A stretch of DNA of 10,022 nucleotides. Origin: Pseudomonadota bacterium (lineage in GTDB: Bacteria; Pseudomonadota; Gammaproteobacteria; Burkholderiales; Burkholderiaceae_C). Positions 6,275 through 10,022 of this stretch are shown piece after piece. The notes under the pieces are model-generated. The model was not told where the DNA came from. It worked only from the letters and a program-made list of their open reading frames with translations, and did not search any database. A program made the translations under genes and the position numbers. The stretch spans positions 1-10,022 of the forward strand of contig JAJZHS010000065.1 in assembly GCA_021798395.1 (NCBI GenBank). Reading direction: 5' to 3'. Position 1 is the stretch's first letter, and the number at the start of each line of letters is the position of its first letter.

Positions 6275-6541
6275 ATGCACATCGCAGATCCTGCGCCTGC
6301 TTCCATGCCACGTCTTCCGTCGCCGTTGCAAGGCCTTGATCCGGCCCGATTCGAGACTGCCGCGATCCTGAAGCAGCTGGTCGCTTCGCATCGCCAATTG
6401 GCCGAGCTCAAGGGCGTGGCCATGTCCATGCCCAATCAGGGCATCCTGATCAACACGCTCGTGCTGCAGGAGGCCAAGGACAGTTCCGAAATCGAGAGCA
6501 TCGTCATGACACATGACGAACTCTTTCGCGAAGTCGCACAC
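6275..6541 (+). pseudogene. Fic-family protein, N-terminal fragment cut by IS21 element
   Basis: The first 89 residues or so look like a Fic N-terminal domain (Fic_N type): LPSPLQGLDPARFETAAILKQL is followed by a helix pair (SHRQLAELKGVAMSMPN) and then ILINTLVLQEAKDSSEIESI with HDELF. In intact relatives this stretch holds the inhibitory helix, (S/T)xxxE(G/N), that blocks ATP binding in the Fic AMPylation site. Here it reads S-S-E-I-E-S, with Ser where Gly or Asn is usual. The catalytic HPFxxGNGR core is missing because homology stops at the IS21 left end at 6542. The frame stays open into the IS until 6730, so a hybrid of about 150 residues could be made. The start may be 6275 or 6305. GC content is visibly lower than in lipA, suggesting acquired DNA. 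No remainder of fic is found beyond the IS. Confidence 0.75.
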
Positions 6542-6547
6542 TGCCTA

Positions 6548-6632
6548 TTCCACGCAAACCGACCACTGATTCCAGGCGAAGCCGACCACCCGGTCCAGAG
6601 CAATCCGACCACCTGTCCAGAGCAATCCGACC
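6548..6632 (+). repeat. Left-end transposase-site array, four units
   Basis: Four copies of a (G/T)TCCAnnnnAAnCCGACC unit lie at 6548-6564 (17 bases, one short), 6570-6587, 6593-6610 and 6615-6632, all in the same orientation with a 22-23-base period. Units three and four are identical. They mirror the five units at the right end and are presumably IstA-binding sites, as multiple terminal repeats are in other IS21-family elements. Confidence 0.9.
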
Positions 6633-6662
6633 AGCGGGCGCGGCGGTGCGGGCGGTGGGTTT

Positions 6663-7421
6663 TTAGTCCTTCTCGGCCAGGGCGGTCAAGGCGCCGCGGC
6701 GGCGGCGCATGGATTCACCGGCGAGGGTGATGCGATGGGCGTTGTGCACGAGGCGGTCGAGGATGGCGTCGGCCACGGTGGGCTCACCGATGGCGTCGTG
6801 CCAGTGCTCGACCGGGATCTGGCTGGTGGCGATGGTCGAGCACCTGCCGTGGCGGTCATCGAGCATCTCGAGCAGGTCGCGGCGTGCGCCGTCGGTCATT
6901 GGGGCCATGGCCAGGTCGTCGAGGACCAGGATGTCGGTCTTGGCCCACTGGGTCAGCAGCCGCGCGAAGCGACCGCTGGCGTGGGCCAGCGCGGTCTCCT
7001 CGTTGAACTTGGGCATGCGCAGATAGGCGGCGCTGAAGCCGTGGCGGCAAGCCTGGTTGACCAGGGCGCACGCCAGCCAAGTTTTGCCCAGACCGGTTGG
7101 CGCGACCAGGATCACGTTCTGATGCTGGCGGATCCACTCGCCGGTGAGCAGGCGCGTCAGCAGTGTGCGGTCGAGTCCTCGCGCGGTGCGGTAGTCGATG
7201 TCTTCGGGCACGGCCTCGGCGAAGCGCAGTCGGGCGCGACGCAGTCGTGCGCTGAGCTGCAGGGCATTGCGGTGGGTGGCTTCGCGCTCGACCAGCAGGC
7301 CCAGGCGTTCCTCGAAGCCCAGACTGTCGATGCCGGCCTGATGGCCCTGCTCGGCCAGCGCGGCGGCCATGCCGAACAGGCGCAACTCGTGCAGGCGCTC
7401 GACGGTGGGGTGGTGCAGCAT
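6663..7421 (-). CDS. istB: IstB, IS21-family AAA+ helper ATPase
   Basis: IstB is the DnaC-like ATPase that helps the IstA transposase select and remodel target DNA. The 252-residue product appears complete. The N-terminal helical domain (1-90) has the family's LRLFGMAAALAEQ and RNALQLSARLRRARL stretches. Walker A is APTGLGKT (107-114), Walker B is ILVLDDLA (164-171), and a sensor-1-like IATSQIP (197-203) follows. The C-terminal DRLVHNAHRITLAGESMRRRR is typical of the family. A strong AAGGAG site lies 9 bases before the ATG. It starts 21 bases after the istA stop codon rather than overlapping it, so it can be translated independently. Its frame is intact, so it could still act in trans with IstA from another copy. 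Confidence 0.96.
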   Translation of the reverse strand: MLHHPTVERLHELRLFGMAAALAEQGHQAGIDSLGFEERLGLLVEREATHRNALQLSARLRRARLRFAEAVPEDIDYRTARGLDRTLLTRLLTGEWIRQHQNVILVAPTGLGKTWLACALVNQACRHGFSAAYLRMPKFNEETALAHASGRFARLLTQWAKTDILVLDDLAMAPMTDGARRDLLEMLDDRHGRCSTIATSQIPVEHWHDAIGEPTVADAILDRLVHNAHRITLAGESMRRRRGALTALAEKD

Positions 7422-7442
7422 GGGGGCGATCTCCTTCGTGGG

Positions 7443-9012
7443 TCAGTGGAAGTACGACGGCCCGCGCAGGTTGGCGTGCTGCTTGGGCAGCTCGGCCTGG
7501 ACGGCGGGCTCGGACGGGGCGTCCAGGCCGTTCTTGAGGGTGGAGGCGATGAAGCGGTAGCTCGGGCTCTTGAGCTCGATGGCGCGGGCACAGGCGGCCT
7601 CCAGCCGCGGCTGGCCGTAGTCGCGCCCCAGACGCAGAACCCCGAGGCAGGCGCGGTAGGCCTGCTCGGGATGCTGGCGACTGCTCAGCAGATGCTTGAC
7701 CACAGCGGTGGCGTGCGGGCCGATGCTCGCTGCCCAGTTCAGCAGCCGCCCGGGGTTCCACTCGCTGGTGGCCGCGCGGTGGTTCGGCGGCATGTGATCG
7801 CGCACCGTGGTGTGGCCGCCGCGATCGCTGCGGGCGTGCGCTGCCACGCGCTGACCGCGGTGGAACACCTCGACGGTGGCGCCCGTGGCACGCACGTCGA
7901 CCTGCTGCCGCGCCAGGGCGTGGGGCACCGAGTAGTAGTGGCCGTCGAACTCGACGTGGTAGTCCAGCCCCACGCGCGCCGGCTTCCACTGCGCGAACGC
8001 ATACTCGGTGGTCGGCAGCGGCTGCAGCGCCGCGCGCTCGACGGCCTCGAAGCTGCTGCGCCGCCGCGCGCTCGACGGCCTCGAAGCTGCTGCGCCGGCT
8101 CCCGGGGAGCTTCTTGAACGCTCGCGCGTTGAGCTCGCTCAGCAGCGCGGCGATGGCGCGGTTGGCCTCCTCCAGGCTGAACAGCCGCTGGTGCCGCAGC
8201 CGCGCCAGGATCCAGCGCTGCACCAGTTGCACGCCGGCCTCGACCTTGGCCTTGTCCCGGGGACGACGCGGGCGTGCCGGGATGACCGCCATGCCGTAAT
8301 GCGCCGCCATCTCGCCGTAGGTGCGGTTGAGCACCGGGTCGTAAAAGTCGGGCTTGTGCACGCCGGACTTGAGGTTGTCCGGAACGAGCACGCGCGGCAC
8401 ACCACCGATGTACCGCAGCGCCCGGATATGCGAGCCGATCCAGTCCGGCAACTGCTGGGTCCACGTCGCCTCGGCGTAGGTCAGGTTCGATGCCCCCAGC
8501 ACCGCCACGAACAGCTCGGCCCAGCGCACCTCGCCGCTGTCGGGGTCGATGATGCCCAGCCTCTTGCCCGAGTAGTCGACGAACAGCTTCTCGCCAGGCA
8601 GATGGGTCTGGCGCAGGGTCACCGGCAGCCGGCCGCGCCAGCGCTCGTACTGCTCGCAGAACCAGCTATAGCCGTAGCCGTCCGGGTGCTGGGCTTTGTA
8701 TTCGTTCCACAACAGCTCCAGGGTCACGCCCTTGGTGCCGAGTTCGCGGTGCACGCCCGCCCAGTCCGGCGGTGGCCGCTGCACGCCCGAGGGCGGCGCC
8801 GGCGGGTACAGACGGGCCTCCAGCGCCGCCTCGTCCATGGCGGCCACGTCGTTCCAGCTCAGCCCTGCCCGCCGGGCCCGGCACACGCAGTCCCAGGCCG
8901 TGGTCGGCGGCAGATTCAGCGCCTGGGCAATCTCACGCTTGCTGCGCCCGCACTGCAGCTGCAGGCGCAACACCTCCTTGATCATTCTCATGGGCAACCT
9001 GTTCTGTGACAT
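7443..9012 (-). pseudogene. istA: IstA, IS21-family DDE transposase, frameshifted by 34-bp duplication
   Basis: The transposase of the element. The first part reads normally from the ATG at 9012: MSQNRLPMRMIKEVLRL fits the usual IstA start, followed by an HTH region (about 24-50, SKREIAQALNLPPTTAW) and an integrase-type catalytic domain with Asp146 (FVDYSG), Asp212 (VPDN) and Glu258 (DKAKVE). After NARAFKKLPGSRRSSFEAVE the frame breaks, because 34 bases are duplicated in tandem (8029-8062 and 8063-8096). Removing one copy joins this part exactly to the C-terminal part (GLDYHVEFDGHYYSVPHAL... to SYFH, stop at 7443) and restores a 511-residue IstA. As it stands, a product of similar N-terminal sequence continues in the wrong frame as Arg/Ala-rich peptide. 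The catalytic residues are retained, but the C-terminal domain is lost. An assembly error is an alternative explanation. Confidence 0.93.
8029..8096. repeat. 34-bp tandem duplication inside istA
   Basis: The 34 bases at 8029-8062 are repeated without change at 8063-8096; identity extends one base further on each side (8028 with 8062, 8063 with 8097). Because 34 is not a multiple of three, the duplication shifts the istA frame. It is perfect, which points to a recent slippage event or a sequencing or assembly artefact. Confidence 0.97.
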
Positions 9013-9013
9013 C

Positions 9014-9043
9014 GGCACTCTCGACAAAAGCGTCAAGAGTGCC
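9014..9043 (-). promoter_or_regulatory. Stem-loop covering the istA ribosome-binding site
   Basis: On the istA message, GGCACTCTTGAC and GTCGAGAGTGCC form a 12-bp stem (one G-U pair) with a 6-base loop. It ends one base before the ATG at 9012. The only Shine-Dalgarno-like element (GAGAG) is inside the 3' arm, so folding would hide it and limit transposase synthesis. Confidence 0.6.
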
Positions 9044-9080
9044 AGGGTTGCCCGCACGTCCTTGCGTCAGCTCACGCCCC

Positions 9081-9187
9081 GGTCGGATTGGACTGGAACG
9101 GTGGTCGGATTCGCGTGGAACGCTGGTCGGTTTGCCGTGGACAGGTGGTCGGATTGCCGTGGAATCCGCGGTCGGTTTGGCCTGGAA
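9081..9187 (-). repeat. Right-end transposase-site array, five units
   Basis: Five copies of the same 18-bp unit, in inverted orientation to the left array (GGTCGGnTTnnnnTGGAA on the plus strand), lie at 9081-9098, 9103-9120, 9125-9142, 9147-9164 and 9170-9187. The period is 22 bases, and 23 for the outermost. The outermost unit is followed by TACGCA at the element end. These are presumed IstA-binding sites. Confidence 0.92.
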
Positions 9188-9193
9188 TACGCA

Positions 9194-9908
9194 CTCAGGC
9201 GTGCATATCGCGCGTTCGAGCATGGCGCAGTGGGTGGGAATCTGTGGTGTGCGTCTGCAGCCGCTGGCGCGGGCGCTGCGCGAATTCATCCTTGCCCACC
9301 GCGTCGTGCACGCCGACGAGACACCGGTGTCGCTGCTGTCGCCTGGCAAGGGCAAGACGCATCGCGCCTACGTGTGGGTTTACCGCACCACCGACTTCGT
9401 CGAGCAGCGCGCCGTGTGGTTCGACTTCTGCGCCAGCCGTGGCGGCGAGCACCCGCGTCGCGTACTCAAGGACTGGCGCGGCACCCTGGTCACCGACGAC
9501 TACTGCGGCTACGACCGCATCCATGCCCGTGCCGACGTCATCGAGGCCGGATGCATGGCGCACGCGCGGCGCAAGCTCTTCGAGGCCTACAAGCTCAATG
9601 GCAGCCTGATCGCCAAGCAGGCGGTGGAGTTGATCGGCAAACTCTACGAGATCGAGCGCGCCATCAAGGGACACGATTGCGCAGGCCGCCACCGACAGCG
9701 CCAGCAGCATGCCAGGCCGATCGCCGACGAACTGCACCGCTGGCTCACCGAGCAGCGCCAGCGCCTGACCAAGGCCGACGCCACGGCCAAGGCCATCGAC
9801 TACAGCCTTGGGCGCTGGAGCGCGCTGACACGCTATCTCGACGACGGCGAGGTGCCGATCGACCAGAACGCCGTGGAGAACGCCATCCGCCCGCTTGCGC
9901 TCGGCCGC
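9194..9908 (+). pseudogene. IS66-family transposase (TnpC), internal fragment
   Basis: About 238 residues of the catalytic region of an IS66 transposase, with no interruption between its ends. It begins at SGVHIARSSMAQWVG and ends at NAIRPLALGR, after which the family normally continues with KNWLF. All three acidic residues of the DDE site are present: Asp in HADETPV (codon 9315-9317), Asp in VTDDY (9495-9500) and Glu in NAVENAIRP (9876-9878). The N-terminal leucine-zipper and zinc-finger part and the C-terminal domain are missing. The left end coincides with the IS21 terminus, and the right end with the start of the TTATGCGAA repeats. No start codon with a ribosome-binding site belongs to it, so it is a dead remnant sandwiched between two other elements. 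Confidence 0.92.
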
Positions 9909-10022
9909 CGTTATGCGAACTGCCGTTTTATGCGAACTCGGCGGCGATCACCTTGCGCACGTCGAGGCGTGTCAACGCTGCGGCGGTGCTGGCGAGGCCT
10001 GGACTTCGCATAAAAGCAGGTG
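9909..10022. mobile_element. Probable end of another inserted element
   Basis: IS66 homology stops at 9908 and the following 114 bases are not IS66. They open with two direct copies of TTATGCGAACT 17 bases apart and carry an inverted copy near the window edge. On the minus strand an open frame enters from the right edge and ends at TAA 9930-9928, the stop codon lying inside a repeat (product end ...LDVRKVIAAEFA). I do not recognise this peptide. Repeats of this kind fit recombinase-binding sites at an element end, for example of a tyrosine-recombinase element, but the family is a guess. Confidence 0.45.
9911..10015. repeat. TTATGCGAA repeats, two direct and one inverted
   Basis: TTATGCGAACT occurs at 9911-9921 and 9928-9938 in direct orientation. 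A near copy in inverted orientation (ACTTCGCATAA) lies at 10003-10013, and both the second copy and the inverted copy are flanked by extra A/T bases (TTTTATGCGAA). The AT content of the motif contrasts with its surroundings. Confidence 0.8.

Larger units (their letters stand above)
6542..9193 (-). mobile_element. IS21-family insertion sequence, about 2.65 kb
   Basis: The element is delimited by matching ends. The left end reads TGCCTATTCCA from 6542, and the right end read inward from 9193 is TGCGTATTCCA, so it has the 5'-TG...CA-3' termini seen in IS21-family elements. Inside each end are spaced 18-bp repeats (four left, five right). Between them lie istA and istB in the usual order, transcribed right to left. 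IstA is the DDE transposase and IstB its AAA+ helper. istA carries a 34-bp duplication that breaks its frame, so this copy is probably not autonomous. Flanking bases (GCACAC on the left, CTCAGG on the right) show no target-site duplication, and the two flanks belong to different genes (fic and IS66). Confidence 0.93.

Noticed and set aside
6126..6371. Possible small gene between lipA and the fic fragment
   Set aside because: The translated frame has mixed Arg/Pro/Cys composition, no ribosome-binding site and overlaps the Fic-type frame, which has clear family similarity.
6548..6632. Spaced repeats as a CRISPR array
   Set aside because: The spacers are only 4-5 bases, the units are imperfect, and the same unit is inverted at the other end of an IS21 element, so they are transposase sites.
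6735..8117. Plus-strand 460-residue open frame across istB and istA
   Set aside because: It is antisense to two clearly recognised IS21 genes and has no family features of its own.
6535..9194. CGCAC present near both IS21 ends as a target-site duplication
   Set aside because: At the right end the pentamer overlaps the element terminus (9190-9194); using it would make the two ends unequal (ACTGCC against TATTCC). The symmetric TGC(C/G)TATTCCA ends leave non-matching flanks.
6542..10022. Composite transposon carrying cargo genes
   Set aside because: Only one copy of the IS21 element is in the window and everything around it is fragmentary mobile DNA; no cargo gene is bracketed by matching elements.

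Overview
The window is very GC-rich bacterial DNA, by eye close to 70% G+C in the left two thirds. The lipoyl synthase sequence, a zinc-type thioredoxin 2, a DUF3149-type mini-membrane protein and a SWIB-domain mini-protein together suggest a betaproteobacterium of the Burkholderiales type. The genus cannot be fixed from the sequence alone.

Bases 1-6068 are ordinary chromosome. In order they hold: the 3' part of a short-chain dehydrogenase (+); an unrecognised multi-span membrane protein (-); trxC, thioredoxin 2 (+); a 57-residue DUF3149-like membrane protein (-); a PhzF-family isomerase (+); a 98-residue SWIB/MDM2 protein (+); a membrane-anchored TlpA/ResA-type thioredoxin (+); and the lipoate pair lipB-lipA (+), which overlap by ATGA. 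LipB moves octanoyl groups from acyl carrier protein to target lysines and LipA inserts the two sulfurs. Two thioredoxin-fold proteins lie nearby: TrxC in the cytoplasm and the TlpA-like protein at the outer face of the membrane. Convergent gene pairs are separated by short GC hairpins.

Bases about 6069-10022 are a pile-up of mobile DNA, in which no gene except istB looks intact. Just after lipA there is a 20-bp imperfect repeat, then the 5' end of a Fic-family gene with visibly lower GC. The Fic gene is cut at 6541/6542 by an IS21-family element (6542-9193, about 2.65 kb). That element has multi-copy terminal repeats (four units left, five right), an intact istB ATPase gene and an istA transposase gene broken by a 34-bp tandem duplication. 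A 12-bp-stem hairpin lies directly in front of the istA start. To the right is an internal fragment of an IS66-family transposase, cut on the left by the IS21 element and on the right near 9908 by sequence carrying TTATGCGAA-type repeats, probably the end of yet another element.

I do not see a new defence, CRISPR or biosynthetic system. The most informative observations are about mobile-element biology: the 34-bp duplication that inactivates istA, the ordered binding-site arrays at the IS ends, the hairpin covering the istA ribosome-binding site, the mismatched flanks without a target-site duplication, and the unexplained repeats at 6060-6106 and 9911-10015.
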